A DNA stretch of 64,000 nucleotides from Siphonodentalium dalli (GCA_032622095.1 CP136064.1:193967948-194031947), one strand, 5' to 3'; numbered from the stretch's first letter, positions 1 to 10,142 are shown. The notes: a model not told the origin generated them from the letters alone. Numbers and translations are program-made.

Positions 1-150
1 AATAAAACACAGTTTTTATTTAACTTAAGTAAAATTCTTTTTTACTTAAGTAAAATAAATGAACATTTGGGTTTATTTCACTTAAGTGAAATAAACGCCA
101 TCTACCGGTCATAGATAGATGTCATTTATTTTACTTAAGTAAAATAAAGT
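1..150. repeat. ACTTAAGT palindrome cluster, left block
   Basis: Four exact copies of the self-complementary 8-mer ACTTAAGT start at 23, 44, 80 and 133. Most sit inside longer palindromes of the form TTT(A/C)ACTTAAGT(G/T)AAA. The stretch from about 72 to 147 is repeated almost perfectly at 590-664. No coding frame is present. The halves of the palindrome resemble NK-class homeodomain sites (TTAAGTG, TAAGTA), which is an inference from known binding preferences. Confidence 0.85.
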
Positions 151-589
151 GCCACCGGATGTTAAGAGTTATTAATTACCCCCCCCCCCCCAATCAGTTT
201 AGAGACCATCGCCAAATCCCACCAAACAACAGGTTACCTTGTTATAAGGACAGCGAGTGTTTTATGATATATAGATGACAGCTTACAGCACCAACCTCAT
301 GCAATAAAATTGAAAACATTCCACGCCCACTGCCAGTACAGCAATAATCAGAGAAAACTGCTAAAAATGTGTTATGCGTTTGTGTTGTTTGATGCTTATT
401 ATGCTGGTACATGCAGTGGGCGAATTTATTCTAGTCTCTAGGTGCTCTCGTATTACATCTCACTGGGTGCAATATATGTATTGGTTATAGTTCCCTCGAG
501 TTGTCAGTTAGAAGTTTTTTGACAACATTCCCGGCATACGTGCCAAGGGAGCAATTATTAGTTTGCAAGATGAATCCCATAGTGGGCGC
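151..589. other. Spacer between palindrome clusters, no gene seen
   Basis: It begins with a C13 tract at 179-191 followed by unique-looking sequence. No open frame or repeat was recognised. It lies between the two direct copies of the 75-bp palindrome block. Confidence 0.6.
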
Positions 590-905
590 TTTATTTCACT
601 TAAGTGAAATAAACGCCATCTACCGGTCATCGATAGATGTCATTTATTTTACTTAAGTAAAATTAACGCATTATTTTACTTAAGTAGAATTCTTTTTTAC
701 TCAAGTAAAATAAAGGTCATTTATTATTTTACTTAAGTAAAAAAGAATTCTACTTAAGTTAAAACATGGTTAATTTTACTTAAGTAAAATTGTTTTTTAC
801 TTTAGTAAAATAAAAAAATACCGTTATTTCACTTAAGTGAAATAAAATGTCATTTTATTTCACTTAAGTAAAATAAAGTGTAATTTTATTTTACTTAAGT
901 AAAAT
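590..905. repeat. ACTTAAGT palindrome cluster, right block
   Basis: Nine exact ACTTAAGT copies start at 598, 651, 678, 731, 752, 778, 831, 862 and 893. Two one-base variants start at 699 (ACTCAAGT) and 799 (ACTTTAGT). Start-to-start spacings are 53, 27, 21, 32, 21, 26, 21, 32, 31 and 31. The first 75 bases copy the left block at 72-147 with one visible mismatch. This may be a degraded fold-back element or a regulatory array; the sequence does not decide. Confidence 0.85.
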
Positions 906-1463
906 TAATATTAAATAGCGTTTGGCTTGCCATATGGCGGTGGGTATGCTGTTAAAATATTCAGCTCCGTCACCGCCATAAACAGAAAGAATAGTATAAT
1001 ATAGACAGACTTTGTTCTTATCCAATCAGAAATATGGCATAAACAGCATGTTATTGTCAAATGTTTTTCCTGTGTTGTGTAAACAAAAGCAAAAAACGTT
1101 ACAGAACCTGGCTTTTGTTTATATCCGGATTTGGTAAACATAAAGAGCGTTATTTGTTACTGTTTTCATGATATGGAAATAATAAAGAGCGTTCATATCA
1201 TTTGTGTTTGATTAACTAATAGAATTGCGCTGTGTTATGTAAACAGAAGCTTCTGTTACACGGGCATGTTCTTGTTTACGTACACCATCGTACGTCTTGA
1301 CGACAACATACTATTTACGCGCTGATTATGTTTGGCATATGAACAAAACTATATATATTTTAATATTCCTTCTGTTGATGGCGATTTGAACAAATATTAA
1401 TATTTCTGCAACGGACGCCGCCTTTGCCTTTAAGCACTGAAGACAACGATGTTGCATGTTATT

Positions 1464-1727
1464 TTATCTTTGTTCTCCAATGATAACAATAACCAATGTA
1501 CCGGAAGCTTTGCGATCTTCTTCGGGACGTTGCCATCTTTTGGATCCTTCATTTTTCACCATGCCAGTTTTTGTTTTCGGTTTAGGAATTTTGTCGAAAA
1601 GGCTTATCCGATCGACCTCCGTGACTTTGATTCTATTGTCAATGAATTCGGTAAAGCTTCCAAGATGCCCGCTATATGTCATGTTGTGGTTCGAGCGGCG
1701 GTCAGATATTTCTGACAAAGCATGCAC
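1464..1727 (-). CDS. Unrecognised open frame, possible exon
   Basis: An 87-codon frame on the minus strand with relatively GC-rich, low-complexity-free sequence. It is rich in Lys, Arg, Asp and Glu in its middle (around KIPKPKTKTGMVKNEGSK) and ends in IIGEQR. Bases just upstream on the minus strand (about 1,730) read TTTGTCAG, a possible splice acceptor. No family was recognised. An overlapping plus-strand frame (1449-1715) is equally long, so the strand is uncertain. It sits beside two AAAGAGCG motifs (1,142 and 1,182), a motif shared with the THAP loci below, so it may be transposon-related. This is a weak call. Confidence 0.18.
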   Translation of the reverse strand: MHALSEISDRRSNHNMTYSGHLGSFTEFIDNRIKVTEVDRISLFDKIPKPKTKTGMVKNEGSKRWQRPEEDRKASGTLVIVIIGEQR

Positions 1728-1749
1728 ACAAATGGATCATAAACATTGA

Positions 1750-2107
1750 GCATATACAGATATATCGGCCATCGTCAGTCAATTGGGTGCTGACGTGTGT
1801 GATGTTCTGCCATCGTGTATCATAGTATCGCTGATGTGACACAACAACCTTCCCATATGGCTTGGAGGCATCCATTAACATGTCCGACGCCTAACTTATT
1901 GTAATCTGAATATATCAAAATTTATTTGTGCTTGTCCATTCAGCGATTTGAATTCAAGATGCTGTATTTTTCCAACAGATATAGATTCCAATAGAGATGC
2001 TGGCAATTATCGCCAAAAAGTCAATCATGTTACGTGTTATATATATGGCGTACCTCACACTCTCTGGTGCTGGTGGATTTGATCATTGAGCCCAGGAAGC
2101 TACTATG
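1750..2107. other. Non-coding stretch, nothing recognised
   Basis: AT-rich sequence without a frame, tandem repeat or inverted repeat that could be supported. Confidence 0.5.
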
Positions 2108-2131
2108 CCCATATTAAAATCCCCCTTGGTG

Positions 2132-2520
2132 TCACCTTGGTGAAACCATGGTTTCACCAAGGTACCACCTTGGTTCACCATGGTGACATCTTGGTTCACC
2201 ATGGTGGTAGCACAGTAAAGTGGCATCACGGTGAAAACACCATGGTGGTACCAAGGTGTTATCACGGTGGTAGCACAGTAAAGTTTTTGCACCAAGGTGA
2301 AACCATGGTGGCACCAAGGTGGTACCACGGTGGTAGCACACTAAAGTTTTTGTACCATGGTGGGACCAAACCCGACCAAGGTATCACCATGGTGGTAGCA
2401 CAGTAAAGTTTTTCTACCAAGGTGACACCAAGGTATCACCACGGTGGTAGCACAGTAAAGTTTTTCTACCAAGGTGAACCATGGTCTCACCAAGTATAAC
2501 CACGGTGGTATCACAGCACC
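2132..2520. repeat. CCATGG/CCAAGG/CCACGG dyad array (left)
   Basis: From 2135 to 2204 the six-base dyads (CCTTGG, CCATGG, CCAAGG, xCTTGG) start at 2135, 2146, 2157, 2168, 2178, 2189 and 2199, a spacing of 10-11 bp. From about 2,205 the array becomes a 60-63 bp unit that ends in GGTAGCACAGTAAAGTTTTT, with about five copies to 2,520. Frames across it encode only repeat artefacts. Confidence 0.85.
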
Positions 2521-2559
2521 AGTGAAGTTTTCAATCAAGGTACCACTATTACATTTCAC

Positions 2560-3350
2560 GTTGACCTTCAACCACAATGCTATTTACCATGTCGTGGGTC
2601 TCGTGCATCTACAATGGTATATTTATTATTTACAATATATACAATGGTATATGGTGAGTCATTAATTGTTTATAACATGCTGCCATATTGTACCAATATA
2701 CGTAGCTTGTCACAGTATACATGTAGCAGGTTTACATACTACGGCACATTATTATTCTACTGCATTGTCAATAGTTGTATATGCAATGCTGTATCCCATA
2801 ATATAAGAATGTTTAGATCGAGGTGAAGATATTATTAATTATTATAAATGATATCTCAGTTATAACTTTTATCGAACAAACGTATATAATGTAATAATTA
2901 ATAGGAATATGTTTTAGTATGGAATAAATAAACTGAATGGAGTTGTTTGGAAGACTTTGTTTACCTTTAATACATCTTTTATAATGTTATAATTTAGTAC
3001 TGTTTGCTTCCAACACAACAGGCAATATTTATCAATATGTACAATTTACATCTCACAATTACGTATTTTAGATATTTCCACAATTATGACTCTTTTCGGG
3101 GAAAAACAGCTCTGGTTTGAAAATCTAAGAAGTACGGTACACAAATACGTTATTCATTTCCCGGAAGGTTTACATGGGCTCGCATTGTCCTCCTGGAGTC
3201 CATATCTGGTCTGGTGCTTCGTGGAATACCTGTTTCAATAGTGATGATATAATATGCTCACTTTTTGTAAAATTCAACTTCGGTCGATCAAACTGGCCGA
3301 AATATATTTTAACAGTGTTTATTGGCGGTGCGTATATCTTACATGCAATA
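2560..3350. other. AT-rich non-coding stretch
   Basis: No gene was recognised. Short open frames here lack start context, splice signals and recognisable domains. Confidence 0.5.
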
Positions 3351-3353
3351 GAG

Positions 3354-3442
3354 TCATATTCATTCATCATATTCATTCCGTCATATTCGTTCGTCATATG
3401 CATGCATCATATTCATTCCGTCACTCCGTTCGTCACATTTAG
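3354..3442. repeat. TCATATTCATTC-type minisatellite
   Basis: Degenerate direct repeats of a 10-12 bp unit (CATATTCATTC / CGTCATATTCGTTC). The open frames across it are by-products of the repeat. Confidence 0.7.
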
Positions 3443-3559
3443 TCATCGTAATTTTTCATATTCATTCAAGTTCATGTTAATGTTCTTATGTTTTTATTCT
3501 TGTTATCAACGAAATAAATAATGATCACTACTACCCAACTATCCAATCTCTCTCATGGC

Positions 3560-3613
3560 CACCCTTAGAGAGATAGAGAGAGAAAGAGGGAGATAAAGAG
3601 GGAGAGAGAACGC
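3560..3613. repeat. GA-rich simple repeat
   Basis: Purine-rich GAGAGATA/GAGAGAAAG repeat of about 50 bp. Confidence 0.8.
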
Positions 3614-4071
3614 AAGCAAAAAACACACCAAAGGAAAAAACAACTTAAATAAGGCATTAAGGTACGAGGTTTATAGTACGAAATTGTGGGATCCCGAAAT
3701 TGTGCTTCCGGTTTACGACCCATGTGCGTTTTATTGTTCGAGTAAACTTTTCGTGTTTTCGATCGTTTTAGCAAATAATTGGACCTAACTTGCTTCTTAA
3801 TAACCTGGAATATTGTTAGCACTGTCTGGATTATGTTTGTATATGAAAGGGACAAGATGTTTTAACCTCCGAAAACAGTCAATTCGTTCAGTGCTACTGC
3901 TAGTGGGATTACACCTGACCAGTGTTGACATACACGACAATGTTGAGAATTTCAAAAGACAGATACTTCACAAAATTATAAACCGTCCAATTAACTCACA
4001 AGACTGACAAGAGTCAACCACTGGTGACTTTGCTTACGAGACATACAATTATGTAGAATTAGTCGGAATTA

Positions 4072-4108
4072 TGACGTCACAGATCAGTCATGCATGACTC
4101 ATGAGTCA
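4072..4108. promoter_or_regulatory. CRE plus AP-1 palindrome cluster
   Basis: A perfect CRE, TGACGTCA, lies at 4072-4079. TGACTCA and TGAGTCA abut as the palindrome TGACTCATGAGTCA at 4095-4108. These are consensus sites for CREB/ATF and AP-1 bZIP dimers. Whether they control anything here is unknown, since no gene is recognised close by. Confidence 0.35.
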
Positions 4109-4164
4109 CAAGTTTGTTGGCTACTAGTACAACATACAAGTACATGTAAAAAGGACGATGGATC

Positions 4165-4590
4165 ATAATTGATATTCTTCAATTTTCATCGAAACATGAT
4201 TTGAGAACCATGTCGCCATGACAATTCGCCCAGTTACTACGGAGTCTGCTATTATTTTGATCGGAACGCCGGTGATGCTGTGATGTTGAAATTTGTTGAG
4301 ATATATTTATGACGGATAATCTCGGAGATACGGATCCAATCCTGGGACACACATTATCACTGAATCCATCACAAGATTTTAGTAACGTACTACAGCTATT
4401 CTTCAGTTTTCATCGCAGCGTGATTTGATAACCATGTTACGGAGTCTGCTATTCTTTTGACGCTGTGATATTGTTGAGATATATTTATGAAATGACGGAT
4501 AATCTCGGAGATACGGATCTAATTCTGGGACACTCATTACTAGTAATACTGAATCCATCACAAGCTTTTAGTAACGTGCTACAGCTACAT
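4165..4590. repeat. Imperfect tandem duplication of about 200 bp
   Basis: The block around 4,180-4,405 (containing TTGAGATATATTTATG, GACGGATAATCTCGGAG and AATCCATCACAAG) recurs at about 4,398-4,588 with small indels. Confidence 0.8.
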
Positions 4591-4755
4591 GTATGTCATT
4601 TTATTGGTTTTAAATAAAAAAAATCAATCTATTAACCGACCGACCGCACTTAACCAAACTGTGTACACTTGTTGTTCCATTTGATCTGATTCGCATCGCG
4701 AGATAAATGATATCTTTGATATATTTATATATTTTGACGTGTATGGATATTGTAT

Positions 4756-4884
4756 AAACTTATAAAATATTCAGGTGTTTGACTGATGCCCAAACAAAAA
4801 ACAATTATGCGCACATTCGAATATTGTCCAAATATATATTTTTTTGTTTAGGTATCAGTCAAACACTTGAATATTTTATAAATT
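4756..4884. repeat. Fold-back hairpin with about 41-bp arms
   Basis: The arm at 4,757-4,797 (TATAAAATATTCAGGTGTTT...) is matched in reverse complement at 4,843-4,883 with a few differences. The spacer is about 45 bp. Probably a small MITE. Confidence 0.8.
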
Positions 4885-5228
4885 TAAGCAATAAGCAATA
4901 CACGTTACAAACTGTCCTCTGCGCCACTCCGCAGTTCTGAAATACAAGCATATAGTAGACGACATTGTGTTTTACTCGGAAATTTTGGTGACGAAATTAG
5001 CGGTCACGTGACAGAGTTTCCCGGCCCTGAAAACAATAGAGACAATTTCAGTGACGACGAAACTCCCTGAGAACACAGGTTTTTTCAAATAAATAATAAT
5101 GCTAATTGTTGCTGCCATTCTCAAGGTGTATACTCGCAATGTTAACAACTTTGCTCTAATAAGTCTTAAGACCTGTTATCAATGATCTTTAATTGTTCAT
5201 TACATTTAACACGAACATGCTGATCCCC

Positions 5229-5580
5229 AGGAGCTTGTAACGCGCTCCGCTATACACCAACCCACATCATACAGTAGAGAAGGAGAATGATGGCTGAATT
5301 TTCTGAAATGCATAGCAACTGAATTTTGATAAATAAAAGTTACTCGGCTCACTGGGAGTAATGCCGATGGTTGTTATCGATGCAATCCGGTATCATCTGA
5401 AAGAAAAATCATTTTCATATCGATCACAACCATCGACATTACCCCCGATGAGCCGATAATAACTTTTCTTGATTAAAATTCAGTTGATATGCATTTCAGA
5501 ACGTTAGCCATCGTACTCATGCATTCTCAACATGAGCTTAATATGTGGGTGGGTGTATAGCGGAGAGCGTTAGAAGCTCC
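5229..5580. mobile_element. Fold-back MITE with arms of about 160 bp
   Basis: The arm at 5,230-5,395 starts GGAGCTTGTAACGCGCTCC. It is inverted at about 5,420-5,580, which ends in GAGCGTTAGAAGCTCC. The loop is only about 25 bp. No target duplication was identified. It lies inside the larger 2.1-6.3 kb composite block. Confidence 0.85.
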
Positions 5581-5639
5581 GGTGTGCAGATCGAACCACA
5601 GAACATTTAATAATTTACATGGCTGTGGATGGAATCTCA

Positions 5640-6310
5640 TGAAATGGTAACATGTAGCAATATTGCAGTAAACTGCCATGGTTAACCACAATAAATTACC
5701 ATGGTTAACAAGTGTAATCCACCACGTTAAACCAAAGTATAGCACCATGGTAAACCACAGTATACCACCATGTTAACACCACGGTAAACCACAGTATACC
5801 ACCATGTAACACCACGGTAAACCAAAGTATACCATCATGGTAACACCACGGTAAACCACAGTATACCACCATGGTAACACCGCGGTGAACCATGGTAACA
5901 CCACGGTAAACCACAGTATACCATCATGGTAACACCACGGTAAACCTCATTATACCACCATGGTAACACGACGGTAAACCACAGTATACCACCATGGTAA
6001 CACCACGGTAAACCATAGTAACACCATGGTAAACCACAGTACACCATCATGGTAACACCACGGTAAACCAAAGTATACCACCATGGTAAACCATGGTAAA
6101 AAAAACCCGAGATATTTTGGCCGCCCATCGTGGTGCCACCATGGTGGTTTACCAAGGTGGTTTACCACGGTGGTTTACCACCATGGTAACACCTCGGTAA
6201 ACCACCACGGTATTACCACCATGGTAAAACCATGGTAAACCACCATGGTGACACCACGATGGGCGGCCAAAATATATCGGTTATTTTACCATGGTTTACC
6301 ATGGTGTTTT
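5640..6310. repeat. CCATGG/CCACGG dyad array (right)
   Basis: About ten copies of a 34-36 bp unit built from CCATGGTAACACCACGG and TAAACCACAGTATACCACC run from about 5,700 to 6,095. They are followed by a more symmetric CCATGG/CCACGG section to 6,310. Minus-strand frames rich in Trp, Tyr and Val arise from the repeat and are not genes. Confidence 0.85.
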
Positions 6311-6344
6311 ACCATGGTGGCACCAAGGGGGATTTTTATATGGG

Positions 6345-6930
6345 TGGCGCTGAAGTTAACTGGCTAATAAGATACCTCATATATTGAAAGGGGCTATGCA
6401 GAGGGCGTCTTAGTGATATTTATGGTACATTAAGCCAACATGCATATATGTTACCACATCATCCCACTGGGTTGTTATTGGACCAAACGAAACTCAAGCA
6501 AATGCGACTCATGTCTATTTATAATTCCAGCAGTTCGCACTTGGTAAGAATCAATCTAAGTTGATATGCGTATTCATCAGTGTTATTATCTGTCTAGCTA
6601 TATATTTAGTCCATTATACAGCCGAATTACATTCACGACGATTAGTATGCTGTGTTCCAAATACGAAGCCAAACATGTACACACAAACCCGCTCAACTGA
6701 GCGGCATGTGAAAGTTCTTTCAGTCTAAATTAATCATTAGATGATAACTCAAAAGTTTTGAGATATCATAGCATAATGTATGGAAATTATCGATCTTACG
6801 CCGATCGCCATCATCACAAATTCTGCTCGGGTCCGCCTGAAAGAAACAACTGATCTCGGACACATTGGTGAAATTTCACTCGTGAGTACGTATATCTTAT
6901 GCCGTAAACGTCTCCGTGACATTTTAATTT
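6345..6930. other. Non-coding stretch, nothing recognised
   Basis: No supported gene or repeat. Confidence 0.5.
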
Positions 6931-6969
6931 AATTACTTTATTCTCTTATCCAAAAATAATTTATGTACA

Positions 6970-7230
6970 AACGTCCTCATCGTCGTCACCATCATCATCA
7001 TCATTATCATCATCGCCATCATCATCACATTCATCATCATCGTCATCATCATCATTATCATCATCATTATCATTATCATCATCATCATCATAATCCTCAT
7101 CGTCATCATCACCATCATCGTTATCATCATCATTATCATCATAATCATCATCATAATCATAATAATAATCATCATCGTCATCATCATCATCGTCGTCATC
7201 ATCATCATCATAATCATCACTATCATCAGG
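6970..7230. repeat. (ATC)n microsatellite
   Basis: About 260 bp of TCATCA/TCATCG/TTATCA triplet repeat. The apparent poly-His and poly-Met frames are artefacts of it. Confidence 0.95.
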
Positions 7231-7515
7231 TGTACAACTCCAAGCCGTCTCGCCCTCCAGCGCTGGCGATAAGGGTTCAAATCCACATGTTTCTATAGTG
7301 GAGTTTGCAACTCGAAATCGTTATATGTTGGAGTTGCCAATTACTCGCCGATGATCGGCGGCTTGCCGCACATGGGCGACGACATTTATCAGCCATTGAT
7401 ATCACGGATAGATTAGCCGTACGTATGCGGATTTCCTCCATCACTAAAACTGGAAATGTCGTGATATGGCATTGGTTGCTGAAAGCGACATTAAACCCCA
7501 ACCAATCATAAAAAG
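7231..7515 (+). mobile_element. SINE-like insertion inside an ATC microsatellite
   Basis: A unique 285-bp segment interrupts the ATC array. GGGTTCAAATCC at 7,268-7,279 matches the RNA polymerase III B-box. A clear A-box was not located, so the 5' end may be truncated. The right end (…GAAAGCGACATTAAACCCC, AACCAATCA) runs straight back into ATC repeats, as SINE tails often do. The assignment rests on the B-box and the tail. Confidence 0.45.
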
Positions 7516-7632
7516 AACATTATCATCATCACCATCATCATCATAGTATCTTCGCAACATCATCAATAACAACATCACCATCACCACCACCATCATCATC
7601 ATCATCATCATCACCATCATCATCATTAGCTT
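7516..7632. repeat. (ATC)n microsatellite, right part
   Basis: ATC/ACC triplet repeats resume after the insert. Confidence 0.9.
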
Positions 7633-7699
7633 CATCATCCATGTTTTTAATGAACATCGGAGACATTAGACAGCTGAGTCACAGCTCCCATATAGGGTT

Positions 7700-8530
7700 A
7701 TCTTGACCGAAGAACCATGTGAAGTTTGGTGACGATCGGATGAGGGATGCGGCCTGTAGGACCCGGTGGCGGCTATGTTTTCCGACGCGGTTCGGGAAAA
7801 CATTCGATGGCTCCCATCTAGTGGTCACCTCGAAAATCCAGATCAAGTTTGATGGCGATCAAATGAGGGATTTAGTCTGTAGGGTGTGCCAAAGGATTTA
7901 GTCATACAAAGAGTAAAACTCAAGATGGCTGTCGGCGGCAACATTTTTCATCGATAATTGCTAAAATTTGAGAGCTTGGATCAAGAGGTGATCCTGAACA
8001 TGCCTGTCCATTTTCAGAAGATTTCTCCAATAAATGCGGCCTGCAGGGTGCGTCGATTGATTCAAATTTGAAATCCAAAATGGCTGCTGGCGGCCATGTT
8101 TTTTATCGAATTTCGGGGGGGGTCGATGGCTCCCATCTAGATGTCACTCCGAAGATCCCTATGAAGTTTGGTGATGATCGGATGAGGTAGGTGGCCTGTA
8201 GGGTGTGCCGAAGGATTTAGTCACACAATGAGTAATATCCAAGATGGCTGGTGGTGGCCATGTGTTTCAACGAAATTCTGAAAAAAATGTATGGCTCCCA
8301 TCTAGTGGTCACCCAAAAGATCCGTATGAAGTTTGGTGATGATAGGATGAGGGATATGGTATGCAGGGTGTGCCAAAGGATTTAGTATTGTGCAAATAAA
8401 GATCTATCTATCTAGTCAGGCAAATAGTAACATCCAAGATGGCTGAAAACAGCCTTGTTTTTCACATAAATGTTTTCAAATTTGATAGCTTTGATGCGGC
8501 ATGTACGGTGAGCCAAAATGAAACTGGCGA
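7700..8530 (+). repeat. Tandem array, about 160-bp unit, forward orientation
   Basis: Units carry AAGTTTGGTGACGATCGG, then ATGAGGGATG..GCCTGTAGGGTGTGCC, AAAGGATTTAGTC, CAAGATGGCTG and a GGCTCCCATCTAG block. The first motif starts near 7,721, 7,846, 8,171 and 8,330. The same family is present in reverse orientation at 47,700-48,080. No protein function is implied. Confidence 0.85.
8381..8415 (+). mobile_element. Tiny retroelement tail with short target duplication
   Basis: Within the array, a segment containing AATAAAGATCTATCTATC splits the expected GGATTTAGTC junction and is flanked by TAGT on both sides. It looks like an extreme 5'-truncated LINE or SINE insertion of about 27 bp. Confidence 0.4.
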
Positions 8531-9832
8531 CGGGCGCCAACCCATGGCAATAGTTCAAGCTTGACTTCTTCAAGTTGAGCTAAAAATGTGACATTTGTCC
8601 ATCATGTCGGGCTTCATTAACTAACGGATTAGACTAACATAGGTATTTAATCTTAGGCCTATAACTTTCACCTCACAATTCAAATGATACAGTGTTCAAG
8701 TTTGTTGGCCAATACACTCCACGTGGCATCCCAAATGGACAGGGAGTATGTCAGTGATTGTTCGGTTGCTTGTGTATGATCTACCATCATATACAAAATA
8801 AAACGGATTTGGTAACCAGTGATTAGTGTAATCGGCTCAGATGGCAAGATGATATTTGGAAATATTTTGTTATAATTTTATGTTATTGACATGCGGAATG
8901 CCACATTTTATCATGTAGAGTAGGACTGCTGGTACATGATTAGTGACTTGAATATTGACTAGCAGAAATACTGAGAAAGAATTTGACCTTGTGTAATAGT
9001 ACATGACATTGTATTGAAAGTGGGATATAGACTCAAAAATATAATGTATTACATGTGCCTCTGAAATGAAATGAAATGATATGAATTGTTGCTTGAAGTG
9101 ACTTTTAAAATAAATGTCGCAGACCCCACGTCCCCCGATTTGAGGTGGCTTTTTTGGGACGTTTTTTTTTTTTTTTAAATGAACAAACAATTCAAATTCT
9201 GGCAAAATTTGACTCAAACTGTTACCTGCATATTCTCAAAGGTAAGCCACACACCAAGTATCAAGATATTCTTTTGAAGAATGCTCAATTTGTCATTGAG
9301 ACAACACAAATGTTATTTCTAAATGGAATAAAATAGAACGTGCCCTCTGTCTTCTCAAATGAGTACCACGCCGTGCCAAATAAAACAAAAATTTAATAAA
9401 ATAAGTGCCTTATATTAACACCAGATACATGGTTTATAATGTAGATCTGTCCATTCTCTTTATAGTATATGAGCATTTTTGTTTAGATGCATGCGCTGGA
9501 AATTTTTAAACAGAATTAATGGATGACTTTTCGTGCGAGTTTTCGCCTAAATTATCAATTAGAAAATAAACCGTGCTTGATGTGTCAAAGTGACAATAGC
9601 TATCCTTATCTACAAAATCTCTGGCATGTGTAGAAGGTTCGTGCCGAGACAGTCTTAACGTCTACGAGAAAAGCATGATATCTGCCCCTACTGTAACATA
9701 AAATCGCTCGTGATGCGAACTGCTTCCGGTCTCGTATGTATACAGTGGTGTTCGTCCAAACAATGTAAAATTCCAAACTAATGGCCCATCTACCGTACAG
9801 ACGATGCTCTATGAAAACGAGTGTGACACAAT
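8531..9832. other. Long non-coding stretch
   Basis: No convincing gene. A 115-codon minus-strand frame at 8,870-9,217 has an AT-biased, low-complexity composition and a poly-Lys run from a T14 tract, so it was not accepted. Confidence 0.5.
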
Positions 9833-10142
9833 CAAGCCTTGAAATAGGGTGTCTGTCATTTGCAGAATAAAACTTATAAATTTAGTTTAAAGCCGTAAAT
9901 CCTCATAGAGCTCTTAGGCAAAATGAGGTCCCCAGAGGGTGAATTTAGTGATGCTACCCCGCATAGCGGGCTAGCATCACCAAATTCACCCTCTGGGAAC
10001 TTCATTCTGCTGAGGTGTAAGCAGAATGAGGTCCCCAGAGGGTGAATTTGGTTATGCTAGCCCGCTATGCGGGGTAGCATCACTAAATTCACCCTCTGGG
10101 GACCTCATTCTGCAAATGACAGACACCCTATTTCAAGGTTTT
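9833..10142. mobile_element. hAT-like MITE, 310 bp, 8-bp TSD
   Basis: The 8-bp direct repeat GACACAAT flanks the element (9825-9832 and 10143-10150). The ends are inverted: CAAGCCTTGAAATAGGG on the left against CCCTATTTCAAGGTTTT on the right, continuing through GTGTCTGTCATTTGCAG. The middle is a near-perfect palindrome built from GAGGTCCCCAGAGGGTGAAT and GCTAGCCCGCTATGCGGGG. An 8-bp TSD and terminal CA fit the hAT superfamily. It has no coding capacity. Related copies lie at 14,850-15,000, 37,680-37,890 and 43,560-44,770. Confidence 0.85.

Larger units (their letters stand above)
2108..6344. mobile_element. Composite fold-back-like element with CCATGG dyad arrays at both ends
   Basis: Bases 2108-2131 and 6321-6344 are inverted copies matching at 23 of 24 positions (CCCATAT(T/A)AAAATCCCCC then TTGGTG). 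Each end passes directly into an array of short dyads (2132-2520 and about 5640-6310). A second inverted pair lies inside the right end: 6111-6145 against 6240-6277, around GGCCGCCCATCGTGGTG. Simple-repeat inverted ends around unrelated middle DNA recall Foldback-type transposons. No convincing target-site duplication was found, and no transposase frame is visible in the middle, which instead holds other repeats listed separately. Confidence 0.6.

Noticed and set aside
2083-2577. Several Trp/Tyr/His-rich open frames on both strands
   Set aside because: All follow the CCATGG/CCAAGG array. Both strands are open because the repeat is nearly self-complementary.
2680-2830. Possible small membrane protein frame (2614-2826)
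   Set aside because: Hydrophobic only because of AT-rich codons; no start context or conservation can be judged.
7268-7279. Stand-alone tRNA gene at the B-box
   Set aside because: No cloverleaf, acceptor stem or A-box could be built around it; better explained as a SINE remnant.
6933-7298. Poly-Met and poly-His frames
   Set aside because: They are six-frame readings of an ATC microsatellite, with no unique protein sequence.
7700-8530. CRISPR array
   Set aside because: Units of about 160 bp are repeats throughout with no unique spacers, and the genome is eukaryotic.
8870-9217. 115-codon minus-strand frame
   Set aside because: AT-driven composition, a Lys run from a T14 tract, and no splice or domain support.
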